Origin: Desulfitobacterium_A sp035539115
Lineage (GTDB): Bacteria; Bacillota; Desulfitobacteriia; Desulfitobacteriales; Desulfitobacteriaceae
NCBI RefSeq assembly: GCF_035539115.1
Contig: NZ_DATLJA010000089.1
Location: 1 to 7,667, forward strand
Direction: 5' to 3'
Length of the DNA stretch: 7,667 bases
Positions 1 to 5,158 of the stretch are shown here, piece by piece. Position numbers and translations under genes: made by a program. The notes under the pieces were generated by a model that saw only the letters and a program-made list of their open reading frames with translations, was not told where the DNA came from and searched no databases. The first letter of the stretch is position 1. Every line of letters starts with the position of its first letter.

Positions 1-118
1 ATAGAAGACTTGGTCAGCGCCAAAGCGGTGGCCTTAGTCGCCTTATCCTGCCGAACTTAACCGCATTCATCGTAGGAAAGCGAAAACCGCTGGTTGCACT
101 TATGCTATCTGCCAAAAA

Positions 119-141
119 TTTATACTTTCTGTTAGTATAAA
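119..141. repeat. A/T-rich 7-bp inverted repeat
   Basis: TTTATAC (119-125) and GTATAAA (135-141) are perfect inverted copies around a 9-base spacer. The right arm runs on into further A residues. Read on the minus strand, this is an A/T-only stem next to a T run. It is too weak to be a confident terminator and may be an operator-like site or a chance element. Confidence 0.3.
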
Positions 142-158
142 AAAAATGGGCGTTCTTT

Positions 159-181
159 GGGGGGCTTTGTCCCCCTATTTT
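159..181. terminator. G6/C5 hairpin, possible terminator
   Basis: Six G (159-164), the loop CTTTGT (165-170) and five C (171-175) form a short, very stable stem, followed on the + strand by TATTTT. It could end transcription entering from the left and so insulate the toxin-antitoxin operon. On the minus strand, the T-rich stretch beyond the stem lies farther off. The T tract is interrupted, so the terminator role is only plausible. Confidence 0.45.
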
Positions 182-264
182 CTTGCAAACTTGTCGGTGG
201 TTTTTGTACAAAATATAAGCAGCAGAACAGTTAAGCAAAAAATTTTATAACCGAGGAAAAAATC

Positions 265-294
265 CATTTAAATGAAGTAAATTTTTGGTATACT
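265..294 (+). promoter_or_regulatory. Candidate promoter and palindrome of the toxin-antitoxin operon
   Basis: TATACT (289-294) preceded by TG and one base (286-288) is a good extended -10 element. No good -35 is present, which fits extended -10 promoters. The perfect palindrome CATTTAAATG (265-274) lies where the -35 would be. AbrB-type antitoxins commonly repress their own operon by binding such sites, so this is a candidate operator. A start near 301 would leave a leader of about 33 bases before the ATG at 334. Confidence 0.55.
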
Positions 295-333
295 AATTAC
301 AGAATATCAGAAATACAGAGAGAAGGGAAAACA

Positions 334-648
334 ATGCAAGCGGTACCCCCCAAAAAATCATATGGGTTAATACGGTTGGGCAAGCGTTCGGTGCTTACTC
401 TAGGGGCGGATCTAACACGTGATCTGCGCCTAACTGATGGAGATCTCTTAGAACTTTGCGTTCAAGATGGCAAGATTATTTTAGAACCTAAAAAGGTCAT
501 CCCTGCTGATCAAGAATGGTTTTGGTCAGAAGAATGGCAAGCTGGAGAACGAGAGGCTCAGGCTGAGATCGATGCTGGTCAAGTAAAGCACTTCGGCTCT
601 GTGGAGGAATTTCTTAAGGATCTGAGGTCGGATGATGAAGATCGATAG
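334..648 (+). CDS. AbrB/MazE/SpoVT-type antitoxin
   Basis: This 104-residue protein has an N-terminal swapped-hairpin AbrB/SpoVT domain (about residues 10-54), with the family pattern of a leading beta strand, a helix ending in LRLTDGD, and the strand DGKIILEPKK. The acidic tail (about 57-97), containing WFWSEEWQAGEREA and an EEFLKDL helix, is the kind seen in AbrB-type antitoxins partnered with RelE/ParE toxins. It would neutralise the toxin and dimerise on the operon promoter. The ATG at 334 is preceded by AGAAGG (321-326) with 7 bases of spacing. The gene overlaps the toxin gene by 17 bases, so the pair is translationally coupled. The family call is secure; pairing with the next gene follows from order and overlap. 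Confidence 0.9.
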   Translation: MQAVPPKKSYGLIRLGKRSVLTLGADLTRDLRLTDGDLLELCVQDGKIILEPKKVIPADQEWFWSEEWQAGEREAQAEIDAGQVKHFGSVEEFLKDLRSDDEDR

Positions 649-946
649 CATCTCCCGCTTTAAACGAGCTTTTAAGAAATTGCCAGAGGATATCCAATCC
701 TTATATTTTGAGAAAATGCACCAGTTTAAAGATGATTGGCAGCATCCATCGTTTAGGGCTAAACGCGTACAAGGGACGGATAATGTTTGGGAAGCGAGCC
801 TTAACATGTCAATCCGGTTTACCTTCGAGTGGATCACAGTTGAGAACGGCGAAGATGTTTTCTTAATGAGAAACATAGGTGACCACGATTCATTGTCTCA
901 GACCGCCATTTTAATCTTGAAATTAAAGGAGGTTGAAGGCAGATGA
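632..946 (+). CDS. RelE/ParE-superfamily toxin
   Basis: This 104-residue protein is about the usual size for RelE/ParE-fold toxins. It has an N-terminal SRFKRAFKKLPEDIQ helix, a second helix, then beta strands: RAKRVQGTDNVWEASL, SIRFTFEW and EDVFLMRNIGDHD. Arg62 and the GDHD segment (residues 83-86, His85) sit where RelE-type toxins carry functional basic and His residues. Relatives cleave ribosome-bound mRNA (RelE) or poison gyrase (ParE); the sequence does not show which applies here. Two ATGs stand side by side (632 and 635). The GAGG at 624-627 is better spaced for 635, so the protein may be one residue shorter. The gene overlaps the antitoxin gene, and its TGA overlaps the ATG of the ATPase gene. 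Confidence 0.87.
   Translation: MMKIDSISRFKRAFKKLPEDIQSLYFEKMHQFKDDWQHPSFRAKRVQGTDNVWEASLNMSIRFTFEWITVENGEDVFLMRNIGDHDSLSQTAILILKLKEVEGR
925..933 (+). promoter_or_regulatory. Strong ribosome binding site of the AAA+/RyR gene
   Basis: AAAGGAGGT lies inside the end of the toxin gene, 9 bases before the ATG at 943. It fixes the start of the large protein. With the ATGA stop/start overlap (943-946), it points to coupled but efficient translation of the third gene. Confidence 0.9.
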
Positions 947-3654
947 ACAGCTTCCAGCTTGAACACTTGGATGAGGTCAATGGATTGAAGGACTACAAAT
1001 TCTTCCCTATAATTTCTTCAAAGGAGCCTGAACCCATGGATAACAAGAACTTGAGAATTGTCGTTTCTGGCGATATTTGCAACAATTCTTTAATCTGGAA
1101 AACTCACCCACAGTGTATTCAGGGATTGAGTTGGCAAGATTATCCCCTTGTGCACCATCTTATAAAACCTGGAGAAGCGCTGCTTTTATCTAAACTCGTA
1201 GCCCTATCCACAGGAGCAACGGTCCTTTCCCCACAAATCGAGGATTTTGAGGGGTGTTCACCTAAAGATGTTCTTCTTTCTTCGGTCGATTTAGCGCTTT
1301 TTCCGCTAACCGCCGAAGAGAAAGATCCCCATAAGGTCTACCGCGTGAAGGACTACCTCGGGTTCACGGGACCCACTTCAGGTATTCTTCCCAAGCTCTT
1401 TTCAATGATTGACGATGATGAAAACGCAGATATGGTTATTATCGATGATGAGAATAATGGGTTTAACTCAGAAGAAGAATTTTGGCCCTTAGCTTTGAAA
1501 GCACCGGGGAAAACCCCCATCGTGATCTATAAGATCAATAATCCAGACCGTTCCACTAAACTTTGGAATCAAATTGAGACGCTCCATCTTGACAATACGG
1601 TCGTTGTGATCAATGGGGATGACCTCCGCTCTAAAGGCGTAAATATTAGCCGAAGTCTGTCTTGGGAACGAACAGCCTTGGACTTTGTTTGGCAAATGAA
1701 CAATAACCCTGACCTCAATTATCTCACAAAATGTCATCATCTGATTGTCCCGTTCGGTCTTGAGGGCGCTATCTATTACCAAAATGAAGGCTTTCCCGAA
1801 TCCCACCTCTACTTTTTGACGTATGAAATCGAAGGCGGTTTTATCAAGGAGAACCAGGGTAAAATGTATGGGCTGACCTCTTGTTTTGTTGCTGGTCTTG
1901 CCCACGCTATCGCTTCAGGTATGCGTCAAAACGAAGAACTCAATAAGACCATTGATGAAGGGATTCGCGAGGGGATCGTCGCCGCCCAAAAATACTTTAG
2001 TCAGGGTTTCGGTGAAAATCCCGAGAAAACCCCTTTCCCTAATCCAGCAATTTTCATTGAAGGCGAAAATGACTTTATCTACAAGGAACAGATCCAGGAT
2101 GTACTCATTCGCAATTCAAACAACCCCAATTGCCAATCATGCTGGTACATTATTAAAGATAAAAGTTCGACAAATTTAGCCGAAATCTCCTATGATATCG
2201 TCAAAAACGGTGAAAAAAGCGCGCTAAAATTTATCCCCATTGCCCGCTTTGGAAACTTAAAGGTTGTTGACAGAACAGAGATTGAAGGCTATCGCAGTAT
2301 CAAAAATCTGATTGGGGAGTATGTTTCAGCTAAAAATGTCGTCCGACCCCTCTCGATTGCTGTATTTGGAACGCCTGGTTCTGGGAAATCCTTTGGTGTC
2401 GCCGAAGTGGCCACGAGTATTGCTCCCAAGTTCATTGAAAAACTGAATTTTAACCTCTCGCAATTCCAGAACGTGTTAGATTTATTTCGTGCCTTACATA
2501 ACGTCAGGGATCTTGCTTTAATGGGAAAAATTCCTCTCGTATTTTTCGATGAATTTGATTCTCGTTTTGAAGGGAAGCTTGGCTGGTTAAAGTACTTTTT
2601 AGCTCCAATGCAGGATGGTGTGTTTAGAGAGGGAGATTCCGTTCACCCGATCGGCAAAGCGATTTTTGTCTTTGCCGGTGGCACAAGTAGTACCTATCAA
2701 GAATTCAGTGGCGAAGACATTAAGGATGAAAATGAATATAAACAATTTATTACGGAATTTCAGAGTGCCAAAGGACCCGACTTTATTAGTCGCCTCAGAG
2801 GGTATGTCAATATTCTCGGACCCAACCAAACCGATGATCAGTGGGATCAGTTATTTATTGTGCGTCGAGCCATGCTCCTCCGTTCCCTAATGGAACGAAG
2901 GGTACCTCATCTGATCAATGAAAATGGCGAAGCTCAGATCGACAGCGGGGTATTACGAGCCCTGCTCAAAGTGACTAGGTATAAGCATGAAGCACGATCG
3001 ATGGAAGCGATCCTTGAAATGAGCACTCTGAACAACGCCAAGAAATGGGAACAATCGTACCTGCCTTCCAAGGAACAGCTCAAACTCCATGTCGATGAAG
3101 AACAGTTTTCGCGCCTTTTGATGCGGGATACCTTTTTTAGTGAGAAGATTGAAAAACTAGCTCGAGATTTAAATTATAAGAATATAACTGCTCTCTCTGA
3201 AAGTCTTCCCAATAATCTCAACCCCAGAAAAGCTTGGGAGAATCTCAGTGAAGAACTCAAGAATTCTACTCGAGATCAAATCAGACATATCCCTAGCGCC
3301 CTACAAAAAGTCAATTATGATCTCATCTCGGTCAAGGAAAAACCTGAAACGATCCAATTTACCAACAAAGAATTAGACATTCTCGCCAAATACGAGCATA
3401 AACGGAGGTCCCTCAAAGAAAAAGAGGCGGGCTGGAAATGGGGCGAGCAATTCGACGATCAGAAAAAAACTGACCCTTCGTTGACCCCCTGGGAAAGTTT
3501 ATCCAGTGATGCACAAAATAGGATCATCGAGAATATTAAACCCTGGCCTGAGATACTCGCTGGCTCGAACTTTAAGATCGAAAGGCTAAAATTTCTCTGC
3601 TATTGCGAGACTCATTTGACTCCTGTTGGGAATAGCACTAAAAAGATGGAATAG
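943..3654 (+). CDS. Ribokinase-like / AAA+ ATPase / tandem RyR domain protein
   Basis: This is a 903-residue, apparently cytosolic protein with no signal peptide or membrane segment. Residues 37-330 resemble a PfkB/ribokinase fold: first strand LRIVVSGD (37-44), strand ADMVIIDDENNGF (162-174), PIVIYKINNP (192-201), and GLTSCFVAGLAHAIASG (310-326), which aligns with the GAGDxFxAG signature but has Ser313 for the catalytic Asp. Residues about 450-700 form an AAA+ domain: Walker A GTPGSGKS (476-483), Walker B LVFFDEFD (532-539), sensor-1 strand IFVFAGGTSS (574-583), candidate arginine finger SRLRG (616-620) and sensor 2 HEARSMEAI (682-690). Residues 731-797 and 808-882 are two RyR domains; the second has GWKWGEQFDDQKKTDPSLTPWE (830-851, continuous). 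It is the third gene of the toxin-antitoxin operon. Function unknown; a sensor-ATPase role is inferred. Confidence 0.85.
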   Translation: MNSFQLEHLDEVNGLKDYKFFPIISSKEPEPMDNKNLRIVVSGDICNNSLIWKTHPQCIQGLSWQDYPLVHHLIKPGEALLLSKLVALSTGATVLSPQIEDFEGCSPKDVLLSSVDLALFPLTAEEKDPHKVYRVKDYLGFTGPTSGILPKLFSMIDDDENADMVIIDDENNGFNSEEEFWPLALKAPGKTPIVIYKINNPDRSTKLWNQIETLHLDNTVVVINGDDLRSKGVNISRSLSWERTALDFVWQMNNNPDLNYLTKCHHLIVPFGLEGAIYYQNEGFPESHLYFLTYEIEGGFIKENQGKMYGLTSCFVAGLAHAIASGMRQNEELNKTIDEGIREGIVAAQKYFSQGFGENPEKTPFPNPAIFIEGENDFIYKEQIQDVLIRNSNNPNCQSCWYIIKDKSSTNLAEISYDIVKNGEKSALKFIPIARFGNLKVVDRTEIEGYRSIKNLIGEYVSAKNVVRPLSIAVFGTPGSGKSFGVAEVATSIAPKFIEKLNFNLSQFQNVLDLFRALHNVRDLALMGKIPLVFFDEFDSRFEGKLGWLKYFLAPMQDGVFREGDSVHPIGKAIFVFAGGTSSTYQEFSGEDIKDENEYKQFITEFQSAKGPDFISRLRGYVNILGPNQTDDQWDQLFIVRRAMLLRSLMERRVPHLINENGEAQIDSGVLRALLKVTRYKHEARSMEAILEMSTLNNAKKWEQSYLPSKEQLKLHVDEEQFSRLLMRDTFFSEKIEKLARDLNYKNITALSESLPNNLNPRKAWENLSEELKNSTRDQIRHIPSALQKVNYDLISVKEKPETIQFTNKELDILAKYEHKRRSLKEKEAGWKWGEQFDDQKKTDPSLTPWESLSSDAQNRIIENIKPWPEILAGSNFKIERLKFLCYCETHLTPVGNSTKKME

Positions 3655-3675
3655 CGAGATTCAATGTATTTTTAA

Positions 3676-3713
3676 AACCCCCTAAAATAGAAAACTTTCT
3701 ACTTTAGGGGGTT
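3676..3713. terminator. Shared convergent terminator hairpin
   Basis: AACCCCCTAAA (3676-3686) pairs perfectly with TTTAGGGGGTT (3703-3713). The interior TAGA/TCTA bases can extend the stem past one mismatch. Read on the minus strand, the stem is followed by TTTTAAAAAT, so the classical T tract serves rex. On the + strand only TT follows, so the stem may serve the ATPase operon less efficiently or as a 3' stabilising hairpin. Confidence 0.8.
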
Positions 3714-3722
3714 CTCGCATGC

Positions 3723-3743
3723 AATCCTTAAATAGGATTTTAT
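3723..3743 (+). terminator. Weak second hairpin after the ATPase operon
   Basis: AATCCT (3723-3728) and AGGATT (3734-3739) are inverted around TAAAT, followed by a T-rich stretch (3738-3745). The stem is short, but the order stem then T tract fits a weak + strand terminator backing up the stronger hairpin just before it. Confidence 0.4.
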
Positions 3744-4412
3744 TTATTTCGCAAGATTCGGAGTCCGCTCAGTTGAATAACCCTGTCTATGCATTTCCAG
3801 GTAAAAGGTAAGAACCTCAAGATTGACTGCTAAATCAACATTACGAAGCTCTATATCTTGGGGCACAGACAAATAGACTGGAGCGAAATTCAAAATTGCC
3901 TGAACGCCTGCCCTAACCAAAGAATCCGCTATATCTTGGGCTGCATCAGCAGGTACTGAAATTACACCAATCCTGGTATGATTCTGGGCCACAACTTCTT
4001 CCAGCTTAGCCAGCGGCAAAACTTCCACATCATTTAATTTAGTTCCTATCTTTAGGGGATCATTGTCAAAGATACAGGTAAAATTAAAACCTCGCTCTTG
4101 GAAGCCACGATGCAAAGCCAAAGCATGGCCTAGATGACCAAACCCAACCAAAGCAGCATTCCATTCTACGGTTAAACCGAGAATTTTAAGAATATCCCAT
4201 TCCAATTCCTCAACATTATAACCTACACCCCGTGTTCCGAATTCTCCAAAGAAGGATAGGTCTTTCCTGACTTGAGCAGAGTTTACGCCAGCACCCTTGG
4301 CGATATCATTGGAAGATATCGTAACTTTCCCCTGTTTTTTCACTTTTGTTAAAAATCGTGAATATACAGAGAGACGCATTATTGTCGCTTCTGGAATTTT
4401 AAATACTCTCAA
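3744..4412 (-). CDS. rex: Redox-sensing transcriptional repressor Rex
   Basis: Rex is a cytosolic homodimeric repressor that binds DNA when the NADH/NAD+ ratio is low and leaves it when NADH binds, derepressing fermentative and anaerobic respiratory genes. Numbered from the TTG start (222 residues), it has the family opening KIPEATI (5-11), a winged helix with SAQVRKDLSFFGEFGTRGVG (45-64), a Rossmann domain with the glycine loop GFGHLG (90-95), and the late motifs ILNFAPV and NVDLAVNLE. An in-frame ATG lies at 4430 but has no ribosome site; the TTG at 4412 follows AGGAGG by six bases, so TTG is preferred. It is a single gene, divergent from the HxlR regulator and convergent with the ATPase operon. 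Confidence 0.97.
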   Translation of the reverse strand: MRVFKIPEATIMRLSVYSRFLTKVKKQGKVTISSNDIAKGAGVNSAQVRKDLSFFGEFGTRGVGYNVEELEWDILKILGLTVEWNAALVGFGHLGHALALHRGFQERGFNFTCIFDNDPLKIGTKLNDVEVLPLAKLEEVVAQNHTRIGVISVPADAAQDIADSLVRAGVQAILNFAPVYLSVPQDIELRNVDLAVNLEVLTFYLEMHRQGYSTERTPNLAK

Positions 4413-4418
4413 TGAAAT

Positions 4419-4427
4419 CCTCCTCTT
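4419..4427 (-). promoter_or_regulatory. Ribosome binding site deciding the rex start
   Basis: On the minus strand AAGAGGAGG (4427-4419) stands six bases before TTG (4412-4410). If the upstream ATG (4430) were used, this purine run would encode residues 2-4 and that ATG would have no Shine-Dalgarno sequence. It therefore supports the TTG start. Confidence 0.85.
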
Positions 4428-4428
4428 C

Positions 4429-4439
4429 ATAATTCACAA
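4429..4439. promoter_or_regulatory. Half match to a Rex operator
   Basis: TTCACAA (4433-4439) preceded by ATAA (4429-4432) matches one half plus the A/T spacer of the Rex consensus TTGTGAA-W4-TTCACAA. The other half (4422-4428) does not match because it is the ribosome site. It lies just downstream of the presumed rex transcription start, where autoregulation would be possible. A single half-site is weak evidence. Confidence 0.25.
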
Positions 4440-4450
4440 TTTCAGGTTCC

Positions 4451-4479
4451 ATTTAACTTCTGAATATCTTTACTGTCTA
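4451..4479 (-). promoter_or_regulatory. Candidate rex promoter
   Basis: On the minus strand TAGACA (4479-4474) matches five of six -35 bases. TTAAAT (4456-4451) matches four of six -10 bases after a 17-base spacer. The predicted start near 4444 gives a leader of about 30 bases before the TTG. This is the best-spaced pair seen upstream of rex. Confidence 0.45.
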
Positions 4480-4508
4480 ATTGTAATACTAAACATCCTT
4501 TTATCAAG

Positions 4509-4548
4509 AAGGTACTTATTAGTTCCTTAGTTACTTAAAAGGTACTTA
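4509..4548. repeat. Direct repeat AAGGTACTTA in the rex/HxlR control region
   Basis: AAGGTACTTA occurs at 4509-4518 and 4539-4548, exactly 30 bases apart (about three helical turns). A related GTTACTTA lies between them (4530-4537). HxlR-family regulators are known to bind short GTAC-containing or directly repeated sites near their own genes, so this is a candidate HxlR operator. It is about 60 bases upstream of the presumed HxlR-gene -10, a position that would suit activation better than repression. Confidence 0.45.
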
Positions 4549-4604
4549 GTATTATCCCATGAACAAGGGCAAGCAAATCATGATTGGGTTCATTAACTTA
4601 ATTA

Positions 4605-4613
4605 TGCTATACT
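4605..4613 (+). promoter_or_regulatory. Candidate extended -10 promoter of the HxlR gene
   Basis: TGCTATACT contains the TG extension plus TATACT (4608-4613), about 32 bases before the ATG. The -35 region holds only TTGGGT (4584-4589), a poor match, which fits a promoter needing its extended -10 or an activator. Confidence 0.55.
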
Positions 4614-4645
4614 AAATCTAAAATAGCAAATTAAGGAATGATTTG

Positions 4646-5026
4646 ATGAGTACAACCACTATAATCACTAACCGCCACGAACAATGCCATATGAAAGAAC
4701 AATGTCTTAGATACGAAAAATGCCCGATGGTTTTAGTCCAAGAACTTCTTGCAGGTAAGTGGAAAATCCTAATCTTATGGTATTTGAGTTACAACACGCT
4801 CCGCTTTAGTGATATAAAGAAATTGTTACCCCAAGTGACTCAAAAAATGCTGACGCAACAACTAAGAGGATTGGAAGAAGATAAACTGATCTATAGAAAA
4901 GTCTATCCGGTTGTGCCCCCGAAAGTTGAATACGGTTTAACGGAAGTCGGCAAAGGAATCCTTCCGATTCTTGAACTGATGCATGGTTTTGGTTCTTCCT
5001 ATTTGAATGCGGGCCTGGACAAGTAA
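4646..5026 (+). CDS. HxlR-family winged-helix regulator
   Basis: This 126-residue one-component regulator binds DNA as a dimer; relatives include HxlR, YodB and HypR, which answer to formaldehyde, quinones or disulfide stress. The winged helix spans about residues 25-115 and has the family landmarks KCPM (25-28), AGKWKILILWYL, LRFSDIKKLLPQVTQKMLTQQLRGLEED and PPKVEYGLTEVGK. The conserved thiol-sensing Cys just before the Pro is present (Cys26). Two further cysteines, Cys14 and Cys20, precede it at regular CX5CX5C spacing. The ATG at 4646 is preferred over the in-frame TTG at 4643 because AAGGA (4633-4637) lies eight bases before it. It is divergent from rex and convergent with the CoA-transferase gene; its targets cannot be read from the window. 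Confidence 0.93.
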   Translation: MSTTTIITNRHEQCHMKEQCLRYEKCPMVLVQELLAGKWKILILWYLSYNTLRFSDIKKLLPQVTQKMLTQQLRGLEEDKLIYRKVYPVVPPKVEYGLTEVGKGILPILELMHGFGSSYLNAGLDK

Positions 5027-5036
5027 GAGTAGCATT

Positions 5037-5053
5037 GGCCAAACGTGGCCTTT
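5037..5053 (+). terminator. Short hairpin after the HxlR gene
   Basis: GGCCA (5037-5041) and TGGCC (5046-5050) form a G/C-rich five-base-pair stem with loop AACG, followed by TTT, eleven bases after the stop codon. It is a compact but plausible intrinsic terminator for the HxlR gene. Confidence 0.55.
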
Positions 5054-5056
5054 ACT

Positions 5057-5099
5057 AGAAGAGCCTGATTATCTTCACGTGAAGAAATCAGGCTCTTCT
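5057..5099. terminator. Long bidirectional hairpin between convergent genes
   Basis: AGAAGAGCCTGATT (5057-5070) pairs perfectly with AATCAGGCTCTTCT (5086-5099). The loop holds the palindrome CTTCACGTGAAG (5073-5084), which can extend the stem. Neither side has a long T tract, but its place between two convergent genes suits a shared terminator or 3' end stabiliser. Confidence 0.7.
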
Positions 5100-5158
5100 C
5101 TATGTTGAGGACTATTAAGATTATTACTAAATACTTATTACTTGGTTTCCATTGCGGA

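Larger units (their letters stand above)
1..333. other. Intergenic region without a convincing gene
   Basis: No convincing gene is visible here. Positions 1-60 can be read as the last 19 codons of a + strand frame ending in TAA. Another + frame is open from 3 to 140, and a minus-strand frame runs 238-14. Three overlapping open frames in such a short stretch, without a good ribosome site or a recognisable protein, suggest chance openness. Positions 1-110 are clearly richer in G+C than 110-330, which is A/T-rich and contains two hairpins and the promoter of the downstream operon. The left end may be the edge of an upstream gene or a dispersed intergenic repeat; the window cannot decide. Confidence 0.6.

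Noticed and set aside
14..238. Minus-strand open frame of 74 codons
   Set aside because: It has no ribosome site and no recognisable domain, its residue composition is unusual, and it runs through both hairpins. Kept only as part of an unexplained intergenic region.
526..876. Minus-strand frame opposite the toxin-antitoxin genes
   Set aside because: It overlaps two well-supported genes with matching families and ribosome sites, and its own product is low-complexity with no domain.
1489..2179. Frames on both strands inside the ATPase gene (1489-1905 minus, 1886-2179 plus)
   Set aside because: The 903-residue frame is continuous and carries conserved motifs on both sides; these are shadows.
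3655..3743. Attachment site or mobile-element boundary at the operon end
   Set aside because: The inverted repeats here are explained by terminators between convergent genes; no target duplication, integrase or transposase is present.
4429..4439. Functional Rex autoregulatory operator
   Set aside because: Only one half of the palindrome matches and the other half is the ribosome site, so it is noted as a weak half-site and not claimed as a finding.
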